Assembly (NCBI RefSeq): GCF_950023065.1
Contig: NC_088677.1
Location: forward strand, 89,057,469-89,121,468
Source: Planococcus citri
Taxonomy: Eukaryota; Arthropoda; Insecta; Hemiptera; Pseudococcidae
DNA: 64,000 bases
Reading direction: 5' to 3'
Position 1 is the first letter of the stretch. Every line of letters begins with the position of its first letter. Below are positions 1 to 10,853 of the stretch, piece after piece. The position numbers and the translations under genes are program-made. The notes below the pieces were generated by a model. It searched no databases, was not told where the DNA came from, and saw only the letters and a list, made by a program, of their open reading frames with translations.

Positions 1-1
1 C

Positions 2-412
2 GCTCATTTTTTTAATTTTTCATTTTATTTTTTCATTATTTCAATTTTGAAATCGATCTGGAGGCGAAACAAAGCGTTCTATGAGAAAAATACGTTGAGC
101 AAAGTTGTAGAGAATTTAAATTTCCAAAAACCTATAAGAGGTTTATTTTTCTCCAAAATGCGTAGTTTTTCCGTTTTTCTCAAAAAACAGTATTTATGGT
201 AATCATCATGAGGTTTTAGTTTTTTGAGAAAAACGGAAAAACTATGCATTTTGGAGAAAAATAAACCTCTTATAGGTTTTTGGAAATTTAATTCTCTACA
301 ACTTTGCTGAATGTATTGTTCTCGTAGAACGCTTTGTTTCGCCTCCAGATCGATTTAAAAGTTGAAATAATGAAAAAATCAAAAAAAAATCAAAAAAATC
401 AAAAAAATGAGC
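2..412. repeat. Long palindromic hairpin (foldback repeat)
   Basis: The left arm (about 2-188) reads GCTCATTTTTTT... and the right arm (about 212-412) is its near-exact reverse complement, ending ...AAAAAAATGAGC. Shared blocks include a motif around CGCCTCCAGATCGATTT and the string CCTCTTATAGGTTTTTGG. The loop is about 20-25 bp. There is no coding potential. The left edge touches the window edge, so a target duplication cannot be tested. It is most simply a non-autonomous foldback or MITE copy. Confidence 0.85.
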
Positions 413-553
413 ACACTTCTGACTGGATTACCATGTATATGGAGCTATGCAAATCATAGGGACTTCTGGGTGGTTTTAAATGATTTTTGAATGTCCGAGT
501 ACCAAAAATCCGTCAAAAAGTGAAAAATAATTTTTTAGGTCCGAAGGTCGATT

Positions 554-1613
554 TTGTCCCGTCACGTCACATATGAGATACTACGCGAGATGGGAGTTCC
601 AGATCACTTAATTGAGCTGATAAAATCACTGTATGACAAGAACAAGATGATGGTGAGAGTAGGTGGAGAAGAGTCAAACCTGTTTCAGTCAGAACAAGGA
701 GTAAGGCAGGGCTGCATACTCTCGCCTCTGCTGTTCAACATCCATGGTGAGTACATCATGGAAAAAGCCTTGGAGAACTGGGAAGGTGGCATCAAGATAG
801 GAGGAAGAAGACTCTCCAATCTCCATTACACTGATGATACCACCTTAATAGCCAAAAGTGAAGAGGAACTGGCAGAACTGATCAAGGGAGTCAGGATGGT
901 CAGTGAGGACATGGGACTCCTCATAAATGTGGGGAAAACCAAGGTCATGGCAGTTGATAGAGCTGGACTCTTACCAGAATCTGAAGCCTTGAATGAATTC
1001 AAAAAAGTGAACTCATTTATTTACTTGGGTTCACTTGTGGATGCTGATGGAGGATCGACCAAGGAAATTAGAAGAAGAATAGCTCTTGGGAAAGCAGTGA
1101 TGTCTCGGTTGAGAAAAGTCACCACCAACTGGAAAATTTCCATAAAAACAAGGAAGAGACTAATCAGGACACTAGTTTTCCCAGTTTTCTTGTATGGAGT
1201 GGAGACCCGGACTGGACATTGAAGCAAGATGATCGAGGAAGAATTGATGCTTTTGAAATGTGGGTATGGCGCAGGATGTTGAGGATACCATACAATGCAC
1301 ACCGAACGAATGCATCAATTGTGGAACAACTGCAAGAACCAACCAGGCTAAATAAAATATGTGAAACCAGGATAATGAGTTATTTTGGACACATAGCCAG
1401 AAGAGGACCGGAAAACATTGAAAAAGGAATTCTCTTTGGCAAGGTCCCCAGAACACGAGGGAGAGGAAGATCTCCAACAAGGTGGACTGATACAGTCCGG
1501 AAAATAGTTGGTTCAGTTGCGAATGCGGCCACTCTAGCTCACGACAGAGAGGAGTGGCAGTCGTTGTTGGGGGCACACTAGTCGCTTGCGACTATGACGT
1601 TGATGATGATGAT
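554..1613 (+). pseudogene. 5'-truncated RTE-type LINE reverse transcriptase
   Basis: The translated sequence is the C-terminal half of an endonuclease/reverse transcriptase of the RTE-like non-LTR class. Visible motifs are RQGCILSPLLFNI (RT block 4), the catalytic box as YTDD at 827-838 (the usual form is YADD), the block GLLINVGKTKVM, and the family's C-terminal module (DAFEMWVWRRMLRIP, then HIARRGPENIEKG and GRGRSPTRWTD). The frame opens at 554 with TTG only because the element is truncated there; there is no genuine start. A small duplication of a CCGGAC-like string near 1203-1215 shifts the frame after GVET, so the rest is read from about 1219 to the stop at 1579-1581. A (GAT)n tail at 1601-1613 is a typical RTE 3' end. 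The endonuclease domain is missing. This is a dead copy, and no target duplication was found. Confidence 0.9.
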
Positions 1614-3074
1614 CAGAAAGTCCTGATTTTCTTCAATCAGACTTCAAATTTTCAATTCATTTCTCCTTTTTTGGAATTTTTAAAAAATTTTGTTGAAAAG
1701 GGCTCATTTTCCGTCTTTTTGAACTTGAATTACACATTTTTGAAAACTTTTGTCCGAATGAAAAAAAACTTTTTTCATTTCTCAAACATTAAATCTTTAA
1801 AAGCATTTTGGCTTCGCTTCACTCGGGCTCGTTCACTCTATCATTGGTGTATCTCACTACTCATGGAAAAGTGAAAAAATTTAGGTGTAAAATGTTGACC
1901 TTTCTCTCGCTTTCACATTGAAAGTCGTGAAGTGTTTGCGGAATGCCTTGCTAATGCAATGAACAATTGAAGTTGTATGAATAAATATATTTTTGACAGC
2001 CCCCCCTTCGAAAAATCGCTGAGACGTCCAAAGATATTGAAAAAGCTAAAAATTGACCCCCTTTTCTACCCGTCCACCAAATAAAGATCAAGGTAAACAG
2101 GACTCTCACCATTAACTTGAATTGGTATTTTGTTGACGATAAGACATTGTTGCGTTTCTGTTACTTTGTGTCGAATGTATGTGGGTCTATTTCCAACCAT
2201 GTTTACGAGTATCGTGGTCCTTGTAGTCCTTTATTCTGCGCTTTAGCGTTCATTTCAGCCTTATACGAGAACGATGATGAAACTACTTCAATATCTGAAG
2301 CAAAAATAGCGAGCCAATGATTCGATAGTTAATTCGATTGTCGAATCGGTTCAATGATTCGTAAATGAAAATCGTAACACGCGCGTTAAGCAAACGCCGC
2401 GCCGTATAGTAGGTACCACGATCAAGTTGTTTGATCTTATTTTTTTTCTCCCCCCAGAAAGGTATAAGAAGATTGATGAGCTGAAGGTAAAAAGGCTATC
2501 TGATTTTCAGCGTAGGTCTAGCGATGCGATACGAAATTCGCGTTTTCACTGCGAATAGATCTGAGAAAATATAAGGCGAATGATGGTGGATTGGTGGTGT
2601 TACTCGTACTTGGTCGTTTTCTGATTTCTAATACGATGAGCAGCCAGGTACATAGCACACTTGTCTCGCCTCGCTGCCTTATTCGGAGCGGAGATCGACA
2701 GTTCGACACTGTATTGGAAAATGTGCAATCGCGTATAAAAATTTTCTATCGTAAATTGCGTTATTGCTCTTTTACGAAGCGTTTTATTCGTGTTCTGCGG
2801 CTGTAAGAAACTACGTTGCTCGCTGAACTGTAAAATGCTATAGTAATGATAGGTGCGCTAGCTGGCAACTACCTATCTATACCTATAGCTACATGTAGAG
2901 GTATCATCTTGGTACATATCTCGTATCGTATCGCCGATGTTACGAAACGAAAGACGAGGTTTTCTTCTTCTTTGTCAGGAAAATTTGGACTGACAGCGTA
3001 TCAGTTTACGAAAGGAATTGCAGGAGAGGGAGAGAGAGTAATTCATTTTTATGTTTTCCATCCATAGAGTTGTA
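1614..3074. other. AT-rich stretch, no recognised gene
   Basis: No open frame here has conserved motifs. Near 2435-2495 a strong pyrimidine tract ends in CCCCCCAG, followed about 29 bp later by AAG/GTAAAAAG. This could be a micro-exon, but nothing else supports it. Several TACGAGT-type words occur, as in other non-repeat parts of the window. Confidence 0.5.
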
Positions 3075-3255
3075 AATTTTCTTCCAATTTCAATTGTTTT
3101 TTTTAAAATTTTCTTGTAAAAAATTCAACTTTGTTAATTTTTTGTGTGTGTGGGCCGTGGGGGGAGGGGGTCAAGTAGGAGAGCTTTCTGAAAATTTGGT
3201 TGAAAAAGGTAGTCATTTTTTCAAAAAAAAATCCGTTAGATAGGTACCATGAAAA
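3075..3255. repeat. Dispersed repeat with GTGTGTGGG core, copy 1
   Basis: The order TTTCTTCCAATTTC..., AAAATTT, a GTGTGTGTGGG/GGGGAGGGGG core, then GAGCTTTCTGAAAATTTGGTTGA recurs at about 7080-7215 and 27690-27870. The last few bases (GTTAGATAGGTACCATG) also recur near 27879. It is non-coding and its family is unassigned. Confidence 0.7.
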
Positions 3256-3269
3256 ATTTGTCCACGTTT

Positions 3270-3410
3270 AGAATTGAGCCAAGTTGGGTCAAAATTGATG
3301 AAAATTGTCAAAATTGAGCAAAATTCGTCGGAATTGATCGAAATTTGTTGCTTTTGTCAAAATTAGTTGGTCAAAATAGATCAAAATCGAACAAAATTTT
3401 CCCAATGCTC
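3270..3410. repeat. Degenerate (CAAAATTGA)n array, left part
   Basis: Runs of CAAAATTGA/GTCAAAATTG-like units spaced 15-20 bp. The same type of array resumes at 4800-5010 on the far side of foldback K1, so K1 appears to have inserted into it. Confidence 0.6.
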
Positions 3411-4791
3411 AAGGAACCTCTTGAAGTGTCACACTCCGATTTGAAGGGGACTGCAATTTTTGGAAAGAGCATGTTCTAAAACCCCCAAATCCAAATTTTC
3501 AGCTGCCCAAGTTCATTTTTCGATTTTTGGCGAATTTTTGAAAATCCAAAATTGATTATTTTGATGATTTATGCTTTTTTTTAAAAAGTACGTACATGAT
3601 CAGTAAAAATGTTCAAAATAAGTCCTAAAACTGATATTAACCCCCCCAAATCCAAATTTCGCCATTTCCAGCCATTCTGGAGACTCCAGCGCTATTTTTT
3701 AATTTCTCCAGAATTTTCAATTTGCTCCAGAAGGCGTGAATATGAAGTTGGGCAGCTAAAAATCGAGTTGTGTGTTATACCCGATCTGTTTAACGAGTTT
3801 ATCCACATTTGAGTCGATTTTGGGAGGGACACCTCAAGAGTCGTTTTTTGACCAGCTTTTTTCATAATAAGAAATCCAAAAAAATCAAAATTTTACCGTT
3901 TTCGAGGAAATTTTTGAAATTTGCGCGAATCGCAGTATTCTGTCTTGAACTAACTCCACGAGGGCAAATTTCGTCATTTCCAGCTATTCTGGAGGCTCCA
4001 GCGCGATTTTTCAATTTCTCCAGAATTTTCAATTTGCTCCAGAAGGCGTGAATATGAAGTTGGGCAGGTAAAAATCGAGTTGTGTGTTATACTCGACCTG
4101 TTTAACGAATTTATCCGCATTTGAGCCGATTCTGGAGGGGACACCTCAAGAGTGGGTTTTTGACCAGCTTTTTTCATAGTAAAAATATCCAAAAATTGAA
4201 GGGAGGCCCATGAAAGGCTGGAAATGGCGAAATTCGTTCTCGTGTGGTTAATTAATGACGAAATACAGCGATTCGCGCAAATTTCAAAAATTTTCTCACA
4301 AACGAGGAATTTTTGATTTTTGGATATTTTTATTTTGAAAAAAAGCTGATCAAAAAACTACTCTTGAGGTGTCCCCCCCCCCCGGAATGTGCTCAAATGT
4401 GGATAAATTCGTTGAGCAGGGCGAGTATAACACACAACTCGATTCTTAGCCGCCCAACTTCATATTCACGCCTTCTGGAGCAAATTCAAAATTCTGGAGA
4501 AATTAAAAAATAGCTCTGGAGGCTTCAGAATGGCTGGAAATGGCGAAATTTGGATTTGGGGGGTTAATATCAGTTTTAGGACTTATTTTGAACATTTTTA
4601 ATGATCAAGTACGTACTTTTTAAAAAACATAAATCACCAAAATAGTCAATTTTGGATTTTCAAAAATTCGCCAAAAATCTAAAAATAAACTTGGGCAGCT
4701 GAAAATTTGGATTTGGGGGTTTTAGAACATGCTCTTTCCAAAAATTGCGTTCCCCTTCAAATCGGAGGCGGACACCTCAAGAGGTTCCCTT
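3411..4791. mobile_element. Foldback element K1
   Basis: The outer ends are inverted repeats: left AAGGAACCTCTTGAAGTGTC and right GACACCTCAAGAGGTTCCCTT in reverse. About 200 bp of each arm pair up, including CCCCAAATCCAAATTT, GGGCAGCT and AAAGAGCATGTTCTAAAACCC. The interior holds a subunit of about 210 bp (motifs CATTCTGGAGGCTCCAGCGC, CTCCAGAAGGCGTGAATATG, ACCTCAAGAGTGGTTTTTTGACC), seen twice forward (about 3660 and 3980) and once reversed (about 4375-4560). There is no protein. A longer copy of the same family is K2 (36025-38048). The terminal word TGCTCA appears inverted at both flanks, so the exact edge is uncertain. Confidence 0.85.
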
Positions 4792-5030
4792 GTGAGCAAA
4801 CTTATTTAAAACCAAACCGAATTTGTAAATTTTTTTTAAAATTTTTCAAAATTTGTGAATTGAACAAAGTTTGCCACATTTGGCGAAATTAATCAAAATT
4901 CGGCAGAATTTGTCGAAATTGAAGGAGATTTTCCAGAACTCAAAACTGGGTAAAATTATTTAAAATTGAACAGAATTATCTAGTAAAAAAGTTGTCAAAA
5001 CTTGAAATTGAGCGAATATGAAGAAAAAGC
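4792..5030. repeat. Degenerate (CAAAATTGA)n array, right part
   Basis: Repeating AAATTCGNCAGAATTTG / AAATTGAAC-like units continue the array interrupted by K1. Non-coding. Confidence 0.55.
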
Positions 5031-6285
5031 ACGAATTGCTATATTCCTCCCATCCAACGTGGAAGTCTTTTCAAATTCAGAAGAGTTAAAATTCTCCAGA
5101 AAAAATTGGGAATTAATCATGAAATTATTTTCAAAAATTGAATTCCAAAGTTTATCGATTTTTTTTGCTCAGTAGGAAAGCAAATTTTACTTGAATTTTA
5201 CGAAAGTCAATTTCATTTTCTATTTCACCAACAAGTGGTGCTCAGAATTGTAATCAAAATTGTTATTTATAAAACATTTCGACTCTTACACATACTGTAT
5301 TAATTTTTTACCAGAGCGAACAATTAAAACAATGAGTGTATTGTGTAACGAACGAACAATAGCGTTAGTTTTTTTCACATCCATATTCGCGGAGTGACTT
5401 ACCTATACGAGTATGTACAATTGTTAAGAGCGGTTTTTATTTTTAAGTATTTTTCTTTAACAATTATACGAATTCATCACTTTTAGGTAAAAAAAAATCG
5501 TCTGCTTACGCAACAGACAACGTGAATTGTGTAGCGTTGTTTAATGTTTGTGTACTTAGACTTATACTAGGTTTACGGTTTACGCATCCAGTGAAGCGAG
5601 AAAATTAATTAAAATCTTTTCCAGCTTTTATTTTTCAACGTTAAAAAGTTAAGTTCGCATGATAAATTGAATACGACCGACGTTTTGTGTGGAATAAAGA
5701 GAGGTGGCAAGGCAGGGTGACCGGACAGCCGAGAGAAAAGAAAAATACTCGGAGACATGAAGCACGCCATAATTTGTTCTCTTTGCCATCACGCGATATT
5801 TTTTCTAATCTCCGTGTTGCTTTCAAAGATACCACGAAGCGACAAAATAATTGTATAGGATTCGTGTAGGTACTCGGTTACACTCGTTGTTTTATTTTTT
5901 TATTTTTGTGATTTCCCTCCGCTTTTCTTCGCCCTTTTTTAATACGTGGTTCTCATGTCAATCTAAATGGCGAGAAACGAAAGTCTCCCGGTGATTTTGA
6001 ATGTTTAAAGGGAATAGACCAGTTTGGTTTTTATCGAGGCAAGTTTATCGAACGTGGAGCTGTTTGGAAAAATATCGGAAGAAGGAAAGTACGAGTAGAT
6101 AAGTATCTATGATTGTCGAATTTTTGGGATGAGCGATTTGCAAGTTTTTAGCTACTCGGTAGAACCCTGAAACTGATCTTAGATTTTGATGGCAATTCCC
6201 CAGGTCGATGCAAAATCTCAAACGATCTGTTTCGGAAGTGAGCTCAAAAGTTTTTATTTTCGGATCAACCAATTCCTGATTTTTT
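5031..6285. other. Apparently low-copy AT-rich DNA, no gene seen
   Basis: I could not match this stretch to any other part of the window. Short open frames on both strands (5641-5869) overlap each other and lack motifs. ACTCGTA/TACGAGT words recur (about 5407, 6090). Confidence 0.5.
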
Positions 6286-7605
6286 TTTCAAATTTCAAAG
6301 AAGTTCTGATGTTTGGCAGAAATTCGAAAAAGTTTCCATTTTCTAACCAGAGTTTTTGAAGAATCCCAAGTTTTTTTCCAGTAATTGAAAAAAGTCCTGA
6401 TTTTATTCGAGTTTAAGAAAAAAATAATAAGATTTTTGTCATGAATTTAAAAGATCCGGCCGCAGTTTTTTTGCCAGAGTCAAGAAAGACTTGATTGTTT
6501 TTCAGGATTTCAAAGGAGTCGTGATTTTTGTACGAAAGAAAAACTGTCGATTTTTTAGCCAGAGTTCGAAACAAGTACTAATTTTTGCCAGAAATGCGAA
6601 AAAGTATCGATTTTTTAACCAGATATTCTATAAAAATTTGTGATTTTTTGCCAGAAATTGATAAAAGTCCTGATTCTAACCAAGAAACTTTTTTTTTTTA
6701 AATCGTAAATTGTAGCTAAAAATTTGAGAAAATCTTGCTTTTTTAACGAAAAATTCTAAAAAGTCTTGATTTCTTGCCAGGAATTTGGAAAAGGTCCCAA
6801 TTTTTCAACCAGAATTGGAGAAAGAAAAGCCCTCGTTTTTTCTACAGAAATTCCAAAAAAAGCCTGGATTCTGAAATCGAGCTGATTTTTTTTCAGAAAT
6901 TTAAACAAATAGAGTAATTATCAAAATTTGAAAACATGGTATCTACCAGGTAGTGAAAGTAGTGAAAAAGTAGTGAATTTAGTCAAGTACATAGGTAGTG
7001 AAAAATGAAAAAATTCTTTAATTCATTCATGTTTTATTTTTTCGATAATTTTGATTGAAATTGAAAAATACTTTGTAAGTATACAAATTTTCTTCCAAAT
7101 TCCAATTTTTTGAAAATTTTTCTGTGGAAAATTTCACTTTTTGTATGGAGATTTTTTATGTGTGCGTGGGAGAGGGGGAGGGGTAGAGTGGAGAGCTTTT
7201 TGAAATTTTGGTTGAGTTTGAAGAATTCTGTTTTTTTTTTCCCGAAAATTCAAAAGAAATCTCAAAGTTTGCCAGTTTGAGAAAATTTTGATTTTTGAGC
7301 GAGTTATTCAAAACCTTCTGATTTTTTTCAGAATTTTAATGAATAAGTCACAATCACAAGTATTATCAGAAATTTGAAAAAGGCACGATAATTTAGCTAA
7401 CACTTGGAAGAAGTCTTTAATTTTTTTCAGTAATTTGAAAATGTTTCGATTTTTCAACCCTCCTGATTTTTTGTCAGATTTTTTTTTTAAAGTCTCAATT
7501 TTTGTCTAGATTTTAGAAAAGTCTTAAATTTTTTCCTAAAATTCAAGAAATTTCCATTTTTGTCGGAAATTTAAAAAATTTATAGTTTGTTAGAAAAAAA
7601 TCACG
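6286..7605. repeat. Degenerate tandem array (AAAAGTCCTGATTTTTTGCCAGAAATT type)
   Basis: A loosely periodic consensus, roughly 'TTTTTGCCAGAAATT-GAAAAAAGTC-CTGATTTT', is repeated more than fifteen times with heavy decay. A copy of the GTGTGTGGG repeat is embedded at about 7080-7215. The array is non-coding and similar in style to the arrays at 20.4, 29.2, 47-49.6, 50.6 and 62.5 kb. Confidence 0.7.
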
Positions 7606-8122
7606 AATTTTGCTAGATGGTCATAAAAGTCATGAAAAGTCATGAATTTTGCTCGAAACACTGTTAAATTTTTTTTCAAAAGTCCATACAATGAAAAAAC
7701 TGGAATACCTACTTACCTCCAAATGAAAAAAATTGCCTCGCAATTTCAAGTTACTTAATTTTTCGAGGGGAGGGGAAGTATTTTCATGTAGTAAAAATGT
7801 GAGAAATCGGTCACGATAAAGTCATGATTTTTCATCTGGGAGTTTTGTTAGGGTTATGAAAGTCATAAATTTTCGCTCGAAACACACTTGAAAATTTTTT
7901 CAACAGCCCATGGCATAAAATGAAAAAAAAAACGAAAATGAAAGATTTATTCAAAAAATCAGAAAAGTAAAAAAACAGAAATATGCACCTAGCCCACAAA
8001 TTCAAAAAAAATGTCTCTCAGTTTTAAATTATCTAATTATTTTTTTGTTGAAGGGAGATTATTTTCATGTGGTAAAAATGTGAAAAATAGGTCATGAAAG
8101 TCATGATTTTTTTTGTCTGGTG
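7606..8122. repeat. Two direct repeats of about 240 bp
   Basis: Unit 1 (about 7618-7848) and unit 2 (about 7850-8122) share, in order, GTCATGAATTTTGCTCGAAACAC, a CCATRCMATGAAAAAA block, CAATTTCAAGTTACTTAAT-like text, an AGGGRAGTATTTTCATGT block, and TAAAAATGTGARAAATMGGTCA ending in GTCATGATTTTT. They are diverged and non-coding, consistent with an old tandem duplication. Confidence 0.7.
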
Positions 8123-8575
8123 ACACTCTGCTAACAGCAGACGACCTTGGAAAAACTTTTGCATTTCGTTTTCAGTTTCAGTTTCAGTTTTATTTGCACT
8201 TTTTTCCCCATCTAATTCGTAATATTTTGCAAATTTACTGGAAAAAATGAAGTATTTTTGCTGATTTCAGTTTCAGTTTTAGTTTGAATTTTTTCATTTC
8301 AATTTTACTTTTCCATCACTTGAGCTCAGACTCGGTTCGGACCAGGTTGAATTGATGAAAACCTGGTCAGGACGGTCATATCTGATTGAGAATTAAGGCA
8401 ACTGAACCAAAAGCCATATTTACGATTTAAAACTTTCTATGGAGAGAAGACGTCTTTATACCTATTTTTTGGAGAGCTTTTACCTTCGCTTCGTTCGGTT
8501 TTCACAATTGCTTCGAAATTTTAAAATGTCACATCAATGTTTAAAGGTGACGTTCTCTGAGTAAGACAAAAATTT
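8123..8575. other. No gene seen; short TTTCAG reiterations
   Basis: Contains TTTCAGTTTCAGTTTCAGTTTT at about 8173 and a 'GAGCTTTTACCTTCGCTTCGTTCGG' motif at about 8475. Variants of that motif recur near 18820, 26270 and 56680. No coding sequence was identified. Confidence 0.5.
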
Positions 8576-9147
8576 TTTTTTCCAATCCGCACCAGGCGGT
8601 GGGGATATTTTATTATTAAAGAAAAAAACAATCTTAGACTAAGGGTTACTAGAATAAACATACATATGTATCTAAATATAATTATAGCTTCACCCCAAGT
8701 CTAAGCAGGGAGGGGGAGGGGATAGGGGGGGGGTGAGACGGATTGTCCACCGCAACCCAAACCCCTAGGCAGTTGCCTAAGACCCAGTTGTCACTTCCCA
8801 GGTTTCATTTCCACGTATACCTGTTCCGATCACGACTGAGCCCCCAACCCATCTCAGGGTGATGTTTGAAAGGGGAGTGATTTTGCCTAGGGGTGATCCC
8901 AACAAGCTAGATCCCCTAGTTATTGCCACGAGGTTTATTTGGACTTTTGTGGGGCAGTCGGTGCACTTGCTTGGTGCTTCTCACCAACTGCCCACAAGAA
9001 AAGATTGTTTTCTATATTATAAGTTTAGTATTTACAAGTATAGATAAATATTATATGTAGTAAATTTTAGGATTATCTCAAGATCCAGGTAAATTTGGTA
9101 CTGAGTATTTCATGTCTTGAATTTGGCTTTGGGCATAATTTGATTTA

Positions 9148-9463
9148 CAGTTGACCTTTGACTATATATACATGGACTGCTATCTCCTATTGTTGTTGAA
9201 CGGGAATCGTGAAGCCAAAGCAATGGAGGTACTTAATCGGGACATGGGCTCTGAGCATGCGCGAGATTTCGTTGCAACGAGCAGTACGGTTGTTGGAACG
9301 TAGGAGGGTGTCCGTCGTTGGTGATTGGAAGGTGTGAGCGCGGTTCGGATTCCTGCGCGCGCATGAAAATTCCCGATGCTCCCGATTAAGTACCTCTATT
9401 ACTTCGGCTTCATCGGTGACAATGAAGATAGCAGTCCATGTATATATAGTCAAAGCAGTTGAC
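9148..9463. mobile_element. Short inverted-repeat element with 8-bp target duplication
   Basis: The element occupies 9156-9455 (300 bp). Its termini are CTTTGACTATATATACATGG and the exact reverse complement, followed by inverted GACTGCTATCT and a longer pairing around GTACTTAATCGGGA. Both sides carry the same 8-bp word, CAGTTGAC (9148-9155 and 9456-9463). An 8-bp duplication is typical of hAT, P and Merlin-type DNA transposons. The interior is GC-richer than the surroundings (GCGCGCGCATG) and has no protein. It inserted just downstream of the macro-domain pseudogene. Confidence 0.85.
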
Positions 9464-9498
9464 AATATTGGTTTTTGACATCTTATTCAGTCAGGTAG

Positions 9499-9928
9499 TC
9501 ACACTTTCATGTTTGGTGGGAGGGTGCAACTGCATCTCAGAGTCACTGTAAGGCCCTTGAAGCACTCTAGGAGTGCTTGTTTAAGTAGTGGCCATTCAAG
9601 TTGGTCCAAGCCACACCCTAATCTTGGTACAGCAATTTTCGTGATGTTTAGCTCAACGCATTTGGCTGCCAGAGCTTTCATTGTTTGTACAAAGTCTCCT
9701 ATTGTTGGCTTGTCCTGGTGTCTTTCTTTGGTTACTGCATATAAAACGTAGTTCCCTTTGCTTGTATATCTCCACCACATCACCCACTTCGGCACCCCTT
9801 GACTTTAGAGTGTCAACATTGCCAAAGGCTTGTCTGAATTTGACTGCTATGCCCTTACTTATCTTGAAGTTCCAAACTAACACAATGCGCCAAGGCATGC
9901 TCTGGGATTTGCAGCATTAGGTCGTCTT
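9499..9928 (-). pseudogene. OARD1-like: Macro-domain ADP-ribose hydrolase (OARD1/TARG1-like), broken
   Basis: Read on the minus strand, three frames together cover almost a whole macro domain. The first runs from about 9928 with DDLMLQIPEHALAHCVS, matching the family's GDL...SLAHC start. It shifts near 9865-9870 to GIAVKFRQAFGNVDTLK, then shifts again near 9745-9760 to NYVLYAVTKERHQDKPT, followed by KIAVPRLGCGLDQLEW and the stop at 9499. The Lys of the TKER motif and the Asp of GCGLD match the catalytic Lys and Asp of human TARG1 (Lys84, Asp125), which removes ADP-ribose from acidic residues. At least two frameshifts and no Met near the start make it non-functional as it stands. Whether it derived from a host gene copy or from a mobile polyprotein is unclear; other decayed minus-strand coding lies directly upstream. 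Confidence 0.8.
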
Positions 9929-9944
9929 CTAGACTCTAGTTCTT

Positions 9945-10109
9945 CTATCGTAAATACTCCATTTGATCTTGCTGATATATGTCCCAGTTGTCCCTCTGGA
10001 TCTTTGCCTCACGTTTCCTTTTGATATGTTCAAGTATACTCTTCACCTGAGTGGGGGTCAGTTTGCCGGTGTGCAGTTCACTGATGCTTAGGTACTCCCT
10101 TTGGCTATA
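9945..10109 (-). pseudogene. Decayed coding fragment upstream of macro domain, unrecognised
   Basis: A minus-strand open frame of about 54 codons runs from the border of the 10.1-10.85 kb element to a TAG at 9945-9947. It contains SQREYLSISELHTGKLTPTQ and a basic stretch HIKRKREAKIQRDNW. It is codon-like and hydrophilic, and stops 17 bp before the macro-domain homology begins. I do not recognise the family. It is probably part of the same ancestral reading frame as the macro domain and the fragment at 10854-11240. Confidence 0.45.
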
Positions 10110-10853
10110 GGACATTTACGCACACCTATTGTTTGAAGAAGAAAATTGTAAGACATTTGCGCACAGTTTTATAACAATAGGATGAGAAATGATTACCTAA
10201 TGGATTTTTTTGGAAAATGGGACATTTGCGCACAATGTTCATTTTATGTCAGGGGTTTCCAAAATGTTGACGAAAATAATCACCCAACACTAATCAAACC
10301 ACCATCAATTGCAGGTCTTCCACCCTCCCGGGTGATGGGGGGAGGGTAGCTCCTTGATTTTTCAAGTAACACTCAACTGAATCATACATATGTATATTTG
10401 AACAATAATTTGGATGTGAGAAACATTGAATACTGTGAACTTATTTTCTGGTTCTATGTACTAAAGGCTCAAATCCACTCTGTGCCCCAAAAAGGGGACA
10501 ACAATTTTGAAAAATTGTGAAATGTCATGTGATATGTACAATGGAATGGTATGTTTTCGAGGTCGCTGAGAATGAATATGAATAAACTTATTTTTTGGGT
10601 CCAAACCCTCAATGTCCCTCTGTGCCACAAAAAGGAGCCAAGATTTTGAAAAATCGGGAAAAAGACGAGTGATATATCAAATGGTATGTTTTCGAGGTCG
10701 CCGAGTACAAATAATATGAACTTATTTTTTATTTCAATGCTCGCTTAAATAAAATATTCCTTCGTTTGGGAAACATTGACGAAAATTTATTAAGTGTGTG
10801 CAAGTGTCCTATACCTTTTCAAACAAAAAGAAAAGTGTGCGTAAATGTTTTTT
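10106..10853. mobile_element. Inverted-repeat element with iterated ACATTTRCGCACA motif
   Basis: The left end is GGACATTTACGCACACC followed by TTGTTTGAA. The right end pairs with it (TTCAAAC... then GTGTGCGTAAATGT). The motif recurs inside at about 10154 and 10211, and inverted at about 10795 (GTGTGTGCAAGTGTCC). The interior has two direct repeats of about 130 bp (about 10440-10570 and 10585-10710; both with CTCTGTGCCNCAAAAAGG and GGTATGTTTTCGAGGTCG). TATA or TA flanks both candidate ends, so the target duplication is ambiguous. It sits inside decayed minus-strand coding DNA. Confidence 0.7.

Noticed and set aside
2435..2500. Micro-exon between a CCCCCCAG acceptor and an AAG/GTAAAAAG donor
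   Set aside because: Only 29 bp, no partner exon, and such pairs arise by chance in AT-rich DNA.
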